16,385 nt of DNA from a bacterium. GTDB lineage: Bacteria > Bdellovibrionota_C > UBA2361 > SZUA-149. The first letter of the stretch is position 1. Every line of letters starts with the position of its first letter. Location: positions 1 through 16,385 of the forward strand of contig QIGM01000508.1 in NCBI GenBank assembly GCA_003230795.1. Direction: 5' to 3'. The position numbers and the translations under genes were made by a program. Under the pieces are notes generated by a model. The model was given only the letters and a program-made list of their open reading frames with translations, was not told the DNA's origin and ran no database searches. Of this stretch, positions 8,083 through 15,267 are shown one piece after another.

Positions 8083-8796
8083 GTGGCAGGAATCTCGATG
8101 GCAGGTAACTCAATGAAGGAGCAATTAGGATTCGAGTTGCAACCGCAACAGCCGCACGATCTCTCGTACTTCATTCCGCACAGTGGTGTTGTCGAGGCGG
8201 TGGGGCTGTTCGAGCTTGCACTAGACGCCATACGAGCGGATGCTAAGACCTTTCGCGCGATCTACGTGTTCGGGCCGAAAGGTTCGGGTAAGCGCCATCT
8301 CTGCGCTGGGTATCGAACGCGTGCGAGGGATGTGGGGATGGATGTTGATCTTTTCGATTTTGCTCAATTAGCTGCTCAATTCACCGGGGAAGGCGAGCTA
8401 TCTGATGCCGTAGTGGAAAGATTTGTATCTACCTACGAACGTCTGCGAGCGAAGGGAGGCTTACTTATATCTTTCGCGTCTATAGACCCTGGTTCCCTCA
8501 CTGATAATCCGCATTTACGCAGTCGCCTGTTTGCAGGAGCAAGCGCGCAGCTTCATTACCCTCGAGAGGAGGAGCTTCGACCCTTGCTATCTTCTCTCTC
8601 AGAGAGACATAATTTGCGGCTAAGCGAGCGTACGATGGCCTATCTTGAAAAGCGTATCCCCTTGGATCCATTGTCGTTTGAGGACATTTTTGATAAGGTC
8701 AACCGGATTTCATTAGGTGAGGGGAAGCCCGCAAGCATGAGCGTTGTTCGCCAGGTGCTAGGAGTCGAGGCTGAGAAGTACAGAAAAGATAAGTAA
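8083..8796 (+). CDS. Hda/DnaA-like AAA+ protein with degenerate nucleotide site
   Basis: This 237-residue protein belongs to the DnaA/Hda branch of AAA+ ATPases. The DnaA-like part is shown by YVFGPKGSGKRHLC (62-74), the NPHLRSRLFAGASAQLHYP stretch (142-160) after the sensor strand GLLISFAS, and the small helical lid (RHNLRLSERTMAYLEKR). In E. coli, Hda with DNA-loaded clamp makes DnaA hydrolyse ATP. Here QLGFEL (14-19) near the N-terminus resembles the Hda clamp-binding motif QLSLPL, supporting an Hda-like role. Two oddities stand out: Walker A ends in Lys-Arg rather than Lys-Ser/Thr, and the acidic Walker B strand appears to be missing between residues 95 and 125. GTG 8083 is preceded by AGGGGAGGA, the best ribosome binding site in the operon. 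It could instead be another DnaA-related regulator. Confidence 0.75.
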   Translation: MAGISMAGNSMKEQLGFELQPQQPHDLSYFIPHSGVVEAVGLFELALDAIRADAKTFRAIYVFGPKGSGKRHLCAGYRTRARDVGMDVDLFDFAQLAAQFTGEGELSDAVVERFVSTYERLRAKGGLLISFASIDPGSLTDNPHLRSRLFAGASAQLHYPREEELRPLLSSLSERHNLRLSERTMAYLEKRIPLDPLSFEDIFDKVNRISLGEGKPASMSVVRQVLGVEAEKYRKDK

Positions 8797-8814
8797 AGAA
8801 ACAACTGAGACATT

Positions 8815-10056
8815 ATGAGTGAGCGAAGAGTAGTCATTACAGGGCTTGGAGCGCTGTCACCAGTAGGCAATGATGTGCCGACTAACTGGACAAATATCCA
8901 AGCCGGCAAGAGTGGTATTGCTGAAATTACACAGTTTGATGCCACCGAATATCCAAGTAGAATCGCGGGCGAAGTTAAAGACTTTGATCCAGAAACCATT
9001 GTTACAAAGAAGGATGTTCGCCGTTACGACCGTTTCTCTTTGTTTGCTATGGGCGCGTCTCGTGAAGCATGGAAAGATGCTGGCTTAGAGGATTACCAAG
9101 GTGATCGCTCCAAGGTGGGAACAATCATTGGCGTGGGAATTGGCGGTCTTCGAACATTAGAAGATAACCACACTGCTTTGGTCGAAGGCGGACCGCGGAA
9201 GCTGTCGCCTTTTCTCATTCCGGCGATGATTTCTAATTTAGCTCCTGGTAATGTTGCTATCGACCTTGGTCTCGAGGGTATCAACTACACAATTACGAGT
9301 GCTTGCACCTCAGGCACACACGCAATCGGAGAGGCTTGTCGCCTGATCAAAGACGGTCTTCAGGATATTGTTGTAACCGGCGGAACGGAGGCAGCGATTG
9401 TACCTCTTGGAGTTGGTGGTTTTGGTAGAATGCGTGCGCTATCGACAAGAAACGATTCTCCTTCAGAAGCATCTCGCCCGTTTGATAAAGACCGCGACGG
9501 TTTTGTCATCGGAGAAGGTTGTGGAGTTCTTGTTCTTGAAGAGTTCGAAGCAGCAAAAGCGCGTGGTGCAAAAATCTACGCCGAAGTTATCGGCTACGGG
9601 TTCTCTTGCGACGCCTATCACATTACTGCTCCGAAAGAGGGTGGAGAAGGTGCTGTTGCTTGCATGAAAATGGCAATAGCCGATTCAAAGCTCAACCCGG
9701 AGCAAATTGCCTACATCAATGCTCATGGAACCTCGACACCGATTAACGATCCTGCGGAGACAAAGGCGATTAAGACTGTGTTTGGTGGTTACGCCAAAGA
9801 AGGCTTGATGATCAGTTCTACCAAATCCATGGTTGGACATTTACTCGGAGCAGCCGGTGGTCTTGAAGCGGTCTACCTCTCCTTGTCCGTGAAGGAAGGA
9901 ATAGTTCCTCCGACGATTAATCTCTCAACAGCAGACGAGGCTTGTGATCTAGATTACGTGCCGAATGAAGCGAGAAAGAAAGCAGTTCCTTACGGTATGT
10001 CGAACTCCTTTGGGTTTGGTGGAACGAATGCCTCCATTATCCTAGGCGCTATCTAA
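8815..10056 (+). CDS. fabF: Beta-ketoacyl-ACP synthase II
   Basis: FabF condenses malonyl-ACP with a growing acyl-ACP in type II fatty-acid elongation. The 413 residues equal the length of E. coli FabF. The thiolase-fold catalytic triad is complete: Cys164 in TSACTSGTHA, His304 in NAHGTSTPINDPAE and His342 in STKSMVGHLLGAAGG, with Lys337 beside it. The glycine-rich C-terminus SNSFGFGGTNAS is also typical. The strictly conserved start VVITGLGALSPVGN places the ATG at 8815; the site before it (TGAGAC) is weak. It lies 18 bases after the Hda-like gene and overlaps fabH by one base (TAATG), so FabF and FabH are probably made together. No acpP, fabD, fabG or plsX is in the window, so this is a partial fatty-acid cluster. 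Confidence 0.97.
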   Translation: MSERRVVITGLGALSPVGNDVPTNWTNIQAGKSGIAEITQFDATEYPSRIAGEVKDFDPETIVTKKDVRRYDRFSLFAMGASREAWKDAGLEDYQGDRSKVGTIIGVGIGGLRTLEDNHTALVEGGPRKLSPFLIPAMISNLAPGNVAIDLGLEGINYTITSACTSGTHAIGEACRLIKDGLQDIVVTGGTEAAIVPLGVGGFGRMRALSTRNDSPSEASRPFDKDRDGFVIGEGCGVLVLEEFEAAKARGAKIYAEVIGYGFSCDAYHITAPKEGGEGAVACMKMAIADSKLNPEQIAYINAHGTSTPINDPAETKAIKTVFGGYAKEGLMISSTKSMVGHLLGAAGGLEAVYLSLSVKEGIVPPTINLSTADEACDLDYVPNEARKKAVPYGMSNSFGFGGTNASIILGAI

Positions 10057-11159
10057 TGTCGGCTGCCGCAGAGCTCAACGAAGAGGCCGATTATCCCGAG
10101 GTGTGTTCGGTTAGCCGTGTGCTAGGCACCGGTTATAATCTTCCAGATCATGTGGTCACCAATGACTACTTTGCCTCCTACCTTGATACCAGTGCCCAAT
10201 GGATTCGTGATCGCACTGGGATTAGCGAACGTCGCTGGGTAGAAGGTGATGTGCCTGCAAGTGAGCTGGCTGAACCAGCAGCAAGAGACGCCATTCGTCG
10301 GGCTGGACTTCAACCAGAAGACATCGACGGTATTATTTTCGCTACTGTGACCCCGGACTATATCTTCCCAAGCTCTGCTGTTTTTCTTCAAGCAAGGCTT
10401 GGCTGTCACGGTGGACTCGCTTTCGATGTGAACGCGGTGTGCTCAGGGTTTCTCTATGCGATTGCAACCGCTGATGCCTTGATCGGAAAGGGCATTGCAA
10501 AGAACATTCTTGTCATTGGTTGCGATATCTACAGTAAGATAATTAACAAGAACGACCGTAGTTCCTGTATTCTGTTTGGTGATGGAGCAGGTGCATTGGT
10601 TCTTGGTGCGAACACTGCAGCGGAGTCCGGCGGGAAAGATTCTGGAACACAGGTGGTCGAAGCACGGGGTGTCGGAGTTTCAGGCTCAGGCGAGACGCTT
10701 TGCGGTATTTACGCCTCTGAGCTTGGCGCAGATGGAAGACATACCGGCATTCTCTGTGTGCCGAGTGGAACGGCTGCGCCGGTGACGCCTGAAAGTATTA
10801 AAACCGATGCTCATTATCTAACGATGGATGGGCGCGAGGTGTTTAAGCTAGCCGTTCGCAAACTAGCAGAGATAAACGAATCAATCGTTGTCTCTCAAGG
10901 TTTCAGCCTGTCTCAAGTCGATTGGTTTGCGTCTCATCAAGCCAATCAGCGCATACTCTCTGCAATGGCTCGCTCTTTAGGTGCTCCCGAAGAGAAAATG
11001 CTTTCTAACGTTGAGAAGGTCGGCAATACCAGTGCCGCCAGTGTGCCTATCCTGCTTGCCGAAGCCGAGGAGCAAGGAAAGATCAAAAGCGGCGACCTAG
11101 TAGTGCTATCTGCTTTCGGTGGTGGCGTGACCTGGGGCTCAATGCTCCTGCGTTGGTAG
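10056..11159 (+). CDS. fabH: Beta-ketoacyl-ACP synthase III
   Basis: FabH starts fatty-acid synthesis by condensing an acyl-CoA primer with malonyl-ACP. The catalytic residues are Cys129 in NAVCSGFLYA, His294 in SHQANQRI and Asn324 in VGNTSAASV; the end AFGGGVTWGSMLLRW and the GDGAGALVLG motif are typical. At 367 residues it is about 50 longer than E. coli FabH. The extra length is an N-terminal extension of about 15 residues before SRVLGTGYNLP and a Gly/Ser-rich insertion at about 187-217. Such an insertion near the acyl pocket could affect primer choice, but that is inference. A related KAS III-type enzyme of another pathway is possible but less likely beside fabF. ATG 10056 overlaps the fabF stop by one base; the gene ends the operon. 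Confidence 0.93.
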   Translation: MSAAAELNEEADYPEVCSVSRVLGTGYNLPDHVVTNDYFASYLDTSAQWIRDRTGISERRWVEGDVPASELAEPAARDAIRRAGLQPEDIDGIIFATVTPDYIFPSSAVFLQARLGCHGGLAFDVNAVCSGFLYAIATADALIGKGIAKNILVIGCDIYSKIINKNDRSSCILFGDGAGALVLGANTAAESGGKDSGTQVVEARGVGVSGSGETLCGIYASELGADGRHTGILCVPSGTAAPVTPESIKTDAHYLTMDGREVFKLAVRKLAEINESIVVSQGFSLSQVDWFASHQANQRILSAMARSLGAPEEKMLSNVEKVGNTSAASVPILLAEAEEQGKIKSGDLVVLSAFGGGVTWGSMLLRW

Positions 11160-11193
11160 CTACTTCCTACAATTTCTCTTCATCAAGCCTCTC

Positions 11194-11214
11194 GCAATTT
11201 TCGAATCGAATTGC
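11194..11214 (+). terminator. Weak inverted repeat after fabH
   Basis: GCAATT (11194-11199) pairs with AATTGC (11209-11214) around a nine-base loop and is followed by TGTGATTTTC. It lies in the 90-base gap between fabH and the peptidase gene, where the operon could end. The stem is short and AT-rich, so termination here is uncertain. Confidence 0.25.
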
Positions 11215-11249
11215 TGTGATTTTCTGAGAAAGATGTTAGCGTTTTCCTC

Positions 11250-12251
11250 ATGGGTAGAGAGGAATCCAGCGAAGGCTTTGTTAACGTTCCGGGCGGAAGC
11301 GTTTGGTATCGTATTGTCGGACAAGGCGAAGGTATTCCGCTGTTGGTGCTCCACGGAGGACCAGGCTATCCCTCGGATTATCTAGAGGCGCTTTCCGAAC
11401 TGGGGCCAGAGCGAAGAGTAGTCTTCTACGATCAGCTTGGCTGCGGACGCTCTGAGCGACCGGATGATACTTCTCTTTGGACAGTAGAGCGTGCGGTGCT
11501 TGAGCTTGCCGCCGTTCGTGAAGCTCTACATCTCTCTCGGGTACATCTCTACGGGCACTCTTGGGGAAGTATGCTGGCGATTGATTATGCCTTAACCTGG
11601 CCCGAAGGATTGGAGAGCCTGATATTCGCCAGTCCCTGCATAAAAATTCCGCGTTGGATAGAAGACGCGAAGAAGCTTCGAGCAACACTTCCTTCTGAGA
11701 CACAGGAAGTATTGAATCGTTGCGAAGCGGAAGAAAATCTCTACGCGCCAGAGTATCTTGAGGCTACCCTTGAGTACTACCGAAACTTTGTCTGTCGAAT
11801 AGATCCGAAACCCGAATGTGGAGTTCGTGCAGATAACGGTGCGGGCGGGCCTGTCTATCAAACGATGTGGGGACCGAATGAGTTCCTCGTGACCGGTTCC
11901 CTCCAGGATTACGATCGCAGCCACCGCTTGGTTGATCTCTCAATTCCTGTGCTCTACACCTGTGGTCATTACGATGAGGCGACCCCTGAAACGACGCAGT
12001 GGTATCAGCGCCAAACACCAAATTCGGCAATCGCTGTTTTTACACAGAGCTCACATAATCCACACTTCGAAGAGCAAGAGGCTTACAAGGCTGTGCTGGA
12101 AGAGTTTTTAGGAGCAGCCGAAAAGGGTGACTCTATCCCCGCACTATCTTGGGATTCCGGTCGTTCAAGTGAGTCACGGATTTTCTTCACGCTTCTTTGG
12201 TTTGCCTTTCTACTAATCGTGCTGCTTTTCGCTCTTTCCCATGGTTTCTAA
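11250..12251 (+). CDS. Proline iminopeptidase-like alpha/beta hydrolase (S33) with C-terminal membrane segment
   Basis: The sequence shows an alpha/beta hydrolase of peptidase family S33, whose members often release N-terminal proline or other residues from short peptides. LVLHGGPGYPSDY carries the HGGPG oxyanion motif (35-39), FYDQLGCGRSERP is the usual next motif, and GHSWGS supplies the nucleophile Ser104. Asp242 (GHYDEATPE) and His269 (SSHNPHFE) complete the likely triad. Unusually, residues about 311-329 form one strongly hydrophobic helix (LLWFAFLLIVLLFAL) after a linker of about 20 residues, with no N-terminal signal peptide. This suggests a tail-anchored enzyme facing the cytoplasm. 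No Shine-Dalgarno precedes ATG 11250. The gene overlaps the following lipoprotein by 11 bases, which suggests joint function at the membrane. The exact substrate cannot be read from the sequence. Confidence 0.85.
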   Translation: MGREESSEGFVNVPGGSVWYRIVGQGEGIPLLVLHGGPGYPSDYLEALSELGPERRVVFYDQLGCGRSERPDDTSLWTVERAVLELAAVREALHLSRVHLYGHSWGSMLAIDYALTWPEGLESLIFASPCIKIPRWIEDAKKLRATLPSETQEVLNRCEAEENLYAPEYLEATLEYYRNFVCRIDPKPECGVRADNGAGGPVYQTMWGPNEFLVTGSLQDYDRSHRLVDLSIPVLYTCGHYDEATPETTQWYQRQTPNSAIAVFTQSSHNPHFEEQEAYKAVLEEFLGAAEKGDSIPALSWDSGRSSESRIFFTLLWFAFLLIVLLFALSHGF

Positions 12252-12660
12252 GCGTATTTCATTGCGTATTGGCTTACTCGCTATCTTGATTCTGCTGCAG
12301 GTAACAGCCTGCGGTGGAGAAAAGGTCAAAGGCGGGCAGATAACGATTCGAAACGATATTCTCGATAAAAAGTACAATACCTTCCAAGTCGACCGAGTGA
12401 TTACAGCAAATGGCTCCTCCGGGTTTCGTCGTTTGCTGAAGCCTGGCGACGAGGTAGAACTGCCGTTTAAATGGATTCGCTCCATTCGTTTTACTCGGCG
12501 CTACTCGGACCATAGTAAAGTCTACGTTGTCTCTTGTCCGAAGGGCTTCGGAGAAAAAGTCCAGTTCAAATTAATTGATGTGCATACCAATAGGCTTGGA
12601 GGCGGCTGCGAGTTACGCAAGCGCGGCAGGAAGGAACGAGGCATTGTTGACTGGGAATAG
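12241..12660 (+). CDS. Small predicted lipoprotein, function unknown
   Basis: This is a 139-residue protein with a basic start (KRISLR), a hydrophobic core and the lipobox Val-Thr-Ala-Cys with Cys24, followed by Gly. It is therefore predicted to be lipidated and anchored in a membrane facing the periplasm. The mature part is about 115 residues, basic, and probably beta-rich (GGQITIRNDI, YNTFQVDRVI, KVYVVSCPKGF), with further Cys at residues about 99 and 121 that could form a disulfide. I recognise no domain family. The ATG lies 11 bases inside the peptidase gene, without its own clear ribosome binding site, so it is probably translated by coupling. It runs toward the opposite-strand lipoprotein, with 23 bases between stop codons. 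Confidence 0.75.
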   Translation: MVSKRISLRIGLLAILILLQVTACGGEKVKGGQITIRNDILDKKYNTFQVDRVITANGSSGFRRLLKPGDEVELPFKWIRSIRFTRRYSDHSKVYVVSCPKGFGEKVQFKLIDVHTNRLGGGCELRKRGRKERGIVDWE

Positions 12661-12683
12661 CGATATGCTCGACTGGTCTACAG

Positions 12684-13112
12684 TTATTGGGCTTTAGTGA
12701 TTGCTGCGCGAAGCTCAATAAAACTCTTAGAATCGCTCTCCTTAAATTGCGTAAGAAAATCGTTCTCTAATCCTTTATCGACAAGCATGCCGGCATAGGC
12801 GTCGACAAACGCTACTCGCCATTCTCCGTCTAGCTTGTCGAGTAGCTTGATGAATAACCAACGATTCTCTTTTGACCAATCGTGTAGCACGATGAGCGAC
12901 TCTACATCGGGAACTTTCTTTTCATCACGGAAGATCCATTTAAGGACATCCTTTGGCCTCTCGTCACGCTCGTATTTCTGCAGTTGCGACGTTGTCGCTC
13001 GATGTAGCATCCCTGTGGTTTGAATGCAGGCACTAAGGCCAAGGAGGAAAATGGGGATAAGTAGTTGAGTGATTAATTTAGAGCTAGGATTTGATCGTGA
13101 TGCACGTGACAT
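12684..13112 (-). CDS. Small predicted lipoprotein, function unknown
   Basis: This is a 142-residue protein with a basic N-terminus, the hydrophobic segment LLIPIFLLGL and the lipobox Leu-Ser-Ala-Cys with Cys29, so lipidation and export are predicted. The mature part is charged and mostly helical (PKDVLKWIFRDEKK, NRWLFIKLLDKLDGEWRVAF) and carries no family that I recognise. AAAGG seven bases before the ATG is a good ribosome binding site, and a perfect -10 hexamer lies about 45 bases upstream. It is on the same strand as the MFS gene, 82 bases downstream of it, but the good -10 suggests it can be transcribed alone. Confidence 0.75.
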   Translation of the reverse strand: MSRASRSNPSSKLITQLLIPIFLLGLSACIQTTGMLHRATTSQLQKYERDERPKDVLKWIFRDEKKVPDVESLIVLHDWSKENRWLFIKLLDKLDGEWRVAFVDAYAGMLVDKGLENDFLTQFKESDSKSFIELRAAITKAQ

Positions 13113-13156
13113 TAGCAGGCCTTTGGTAAGGGGGTGAATTAGAGCGAGGAGTTTTC

Positions 13157-13162
13157 ATTATA
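13157..13162 (-). promoter_or_regulatory. -10 element (TATAAT) for the minus-strand lipoprotein
   Basis: The minus strand reads TATAAT here, a perfect -10 hexamer. The best -35 at 18-base spacing is TATGCA, which is weak. Transcription would begin near 13150, leaving a leader of about 38 bases to the ATG at 13112. Confidence 0.4.
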
Positions 13163-13194
13163 TCTAATTCTCAGTGGTAATGCATACATGCGAA

Positions 13195-14502
13195 TTATTT
13201 TTTTGCCCGAAATGATCCTAGCAGGAGCAAGGCTGCGATGAGCACGCAAATGAGCTTTCCGTAGTAGTAGCTCTCGTAGAGCTCAAAGAAAATACCGAAA
13301 AATAAGGGACCGATAGCACTGCCGAATACGATTATCCCCATACTGAAACCACTGAGGGCTCCAAGGTGGAGCACACCAAAGAGTCGAGGCCAGCTCAAAC
13401 CGAGCAAAAGACCAAACATTGCCTGCGACAAACCGAATCCGCATATCACAAGCCAGTAGCCGAGCGTGGTATCGAGGAGAACAAGTCCTATCGCAAGGCA
13501 AAGCTGCGCCGCACAAAGAAGTCGCAGGAGTATGCAGAGTCTTATTTTGTCGCTTAGCCATCCGAACATGATGATGCAACAGGATGAGAAAATGGCCGCA
13601 GGGAGGTACACGCCAACCGCTGTCGTGCGATCGTATCCAGCTTCTGCGAAGACCGAAACAATATGAAAACTAATCGCGGTAACGGCTACACCAGAGTAGG
13701 CCGGAGCCAGTGCGTGAATCCAGAATTCGAAATAACCTTTGGCTTCCGCGAGCGTCGCGTTCTTGTGTAGCTCCCCTTCATCGAGAATCGTTACTTCTTC
13801 TGCGCCGTCACCGTCAGGAAGAAGCCCCGAGGTCTGTGGCGAGTCGCGAAAAAGAATCGCAGAGAAGATGCTGAACCCGAGTCCGATAAACAGTCCCGTA
13901 TAGAGCCAGGCACGAGACCATCCGATGTCTATCACTAGGTGATTGAGCAAGTAGGCGATTGAGGAAAAGCCGACTGCAACACAAACGCCGATAATTCCGC
14001 TTACAAATCCTCTCTTTCTCACAAACCATTTCATCGCCATATTGCGCGACAACATGGTCATCATGCCTTGGCCAAGGAAGCGCAAGAAGGCAAAGGTAAT
14101 AATCATTGTGCCAAGCGATAGCCAAAATTTAGCATTGGGGAGAATCGGCCAGATGAAAGCCATGATGTGATCTATTTGGCTAAGAAAGACCAACACCGCA
14201 CCGAGACCTACCGCGGCGAATGGTGTCATTACCCGCGCACCGAGTGAGTCGTAGAGTCTTCCCGTGTAGGGAAGAACTAGTGAGCTAAGAATCGTGCCGA
14301 ACATATAAGCAGCGCTTAGCTCAAGGCGACTGAGGCCAAGTATTTCGATTAGGGGGTCGGTAAATACTGAGACGCCTAGGGTTTGTCCCGGAACGCTCAT
14401 GAGAACACCGATAGAGGCAGCCGCAACTATCACCCAACCATAGAAGAAGGGGAGTTTCTTAGGTGAGAATGGAATTGAATCCCAGCGGGAGAGCTTGCTC
14501 AT
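13195..14502 (-). CDS. Major facilitator superfamily transporter, OFA/monocarboxylate-like
   Basis: This is a 435-residue integral inner-membrane protein with about twelve hydrophobic helices, the usual MFS size. The start PFFYGWVIVAAASIGVL resembles the opening of the oxalate/formate antiporter-like and monocarboxylate porter branch. The loop between helices 2 and 3 carries motif A in the form GRLYDSLGARVM (81-92), and the equivalent in the second half reads FGWLSDKIRLCI. A hydrophilic central loop (GLLPDGDGAEEVTILDEGEL) separates the two six-helix halves and is typical of that branch. Transport is probably of a small organic acid driven by secondary gradients, but the substrate cannot be told. 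No Shine-Dalgarno is clear at the ATG. It is divergent from the secreted coiled-coil gene across 186 bases. Confidence 0.85.
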   Translation of the reverse strand: MSKLSRWDSIPFSPKKLPFFYGWVIVAAASIGVLMSVPGQTLGVSVFTDPLIEILGLSRLELSAAYMFGTILSSLVLPYTGRLYDSLGARVMTPFAAVGLGAVLVFLSQIDHIMAFIWPILPNAKFWLSLGTMIITFAFLRFLGQGMMTMLSRNMAMKWFVRKRGFVSGIIGVCVAVGFSSIAYLLNHLVIDIGWSRAWLYTGLFIGLGFSIFSAILFRDSPQTSGLLPDGDGAEEVTILDEGELHKNATLAEAKGYFEFWIHALAPAYSGVAVTAISFHIVSVFAEAGYDRTTAVGVYLPAAIFSSCCIIMFGWLSDKIRLCILLRLLCAAQLCLAIGLVLLDTTLGYWLVICGFGLSQAMFGLLLGLSWPRLFGVLHLGALSGFSMGIIVFGSAIGPLFFGIFFELYESYYYGKLICVLIAALLLLGSFRAKK

Positions 14503-14688
14503 AGAAGGTCTGGTTCTTTCACGCTACATGCTTTGCTGCAAGGAGATCTTGATAAAATCATGAACGAGAGAGAGCCTAGTTGTCTGAATTCATAGGCTTT
14601 ATTTACTGGCGACACATCAGCAGAGGCCAAACGTCTTTTACCCGAGTCATGAATCTCGAATTAGCCTTATCGAAAAAGGAGACACAGC

Positions 14689-15180
14689 ATGAACGGACTG
14701 AGAAACAAGAAAGCATTCCTAGCCGCCGCGACGCTCGCGTCATTTTGTATCTTCGTCTCTGCTGCTTCTGCTGCGCCGAAGCGTTGGGGATGGGAGAAGT
14801 ATAGTAATCTTGAGCAGAAGAAATATGACCTGGAGTATAAAAAGGAACGGATAGAGATCCTGCAAGATAGAGCGGATCAGAAAGTTGGTGGTTATCGCGC
14901 TGAGGTTATTAAGGCGCGTTTAGAACATCAGCAGGATGAGATCGATTACAAGATAAAGAACATTGAACGTAGGCAAGATCGTATTCAGAATCGTGTTCGA
15001 GATCGATACCGTCCGCGATATCATCCTCGTGGGTCTTCGAGGTATTACAACAATAACTATAATCGTCCGCGTAATGTCTACTATAGTCCGCGTACTGGGA
15101 ATGTTGGCGTGAGAGATTATCGGTATCGTCCTCGATGTGCGAATGATCGTCGAGGGTCTGGATACTACCGGAGGTACTAG
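14689..15180 (+). CDS. Secreted coiled-coil protein with Arg/Tyr-rich tail
   Basis: This is a 163-residue protein. AAAGGAGA before ATG 14689 is a clear ribosome binding site. Residues 1-29 form a signal peptide (basic MNGLRNKK, then a hydrophobic core, then SAASA before the cleavage point). Residues about 37-104 are almost all charged and helical with coiled-coil character (LEQKKYDLEYKKERIEILQD). The tail from about 104 is rich in Arg, Tyr, Asn and Pro (RYRPRYHPRGSSRYYNN) and probably disordered. I recognise no named family. A basic, tyrosine-rich exported protein could bind peptidoglycan, polysaccharide or nucleic acid, but nothing here decides that. The 186 bases upstream must hold divergent promoters for it and the MFS gene; I see no strong -35/-10 pair in them. 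Confidence 0.75.
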   Translation: MNGLRNKKAFLAAATLASFCIFVSAASAAPKRWGWEKYSNLEQKKYDLEYKKERIEILQDRADQKVGGYRAEVIKARLEHQQDEIDYKIKNIERRQDRIQNRVRDRYRPRYHPRGSSRYYNNNYNRPRNVYYSPRTGNVGVRDYRYRPRCANDRRGSGYYRRY

Positions 15181-15213
15181 TTTGTGGAGTGCCAGGCTTC
15201 GGCGACGCGACAG

Positions 15214-15254
15214 CGTGTTTTAGGCGGAAGCGGTATGTATCCACCTAAAACACG
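15214..15254. terminator. Long inverted repeat between convergent genes, candidate bidirectional terminator
   Basis: CGTGTTTTAGGCGGA (15214-15228) and TCCACCTAAAACACG (15240-15254) pair over 15 positions with a single mismatch, around an 11-base loop. The outer eleven pairs are perfect. It sits between the stop codons of two convergent genes, where a shared terminator is expected. It lacks a flanking T-run after the stem on either strand, so it may stop polymerase poorly or act instead as an RNA 3'-end stabiliser. Confidence 0.5.
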
Positions 15255-15267
15255 AATAAGGTGAGGG

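Noticed and set aside
14580..14804. Plus-strand open frame overlapping the coiled-coil gene start
   Set aside because: It uses another frame of the signal-peptide region and has no ribosome binding site, while the gene at 14689 has both a good site and a signal peptide.
14909..15244. Antisense open frame of 111 codons
   Set aside because: It lies opposite the coiled-coil gene; its odd Asp/Tyr/His/Ser-rich composition is the mirror of the biased codons on the plus strand.
15214..15254. Integron attC-like recombination site
   Set aside because: The arms are an inverted repeat, but the core does not fit the RYYYAAC/GTTRRRY boxes, and there is no integrase or cassette array nearby.
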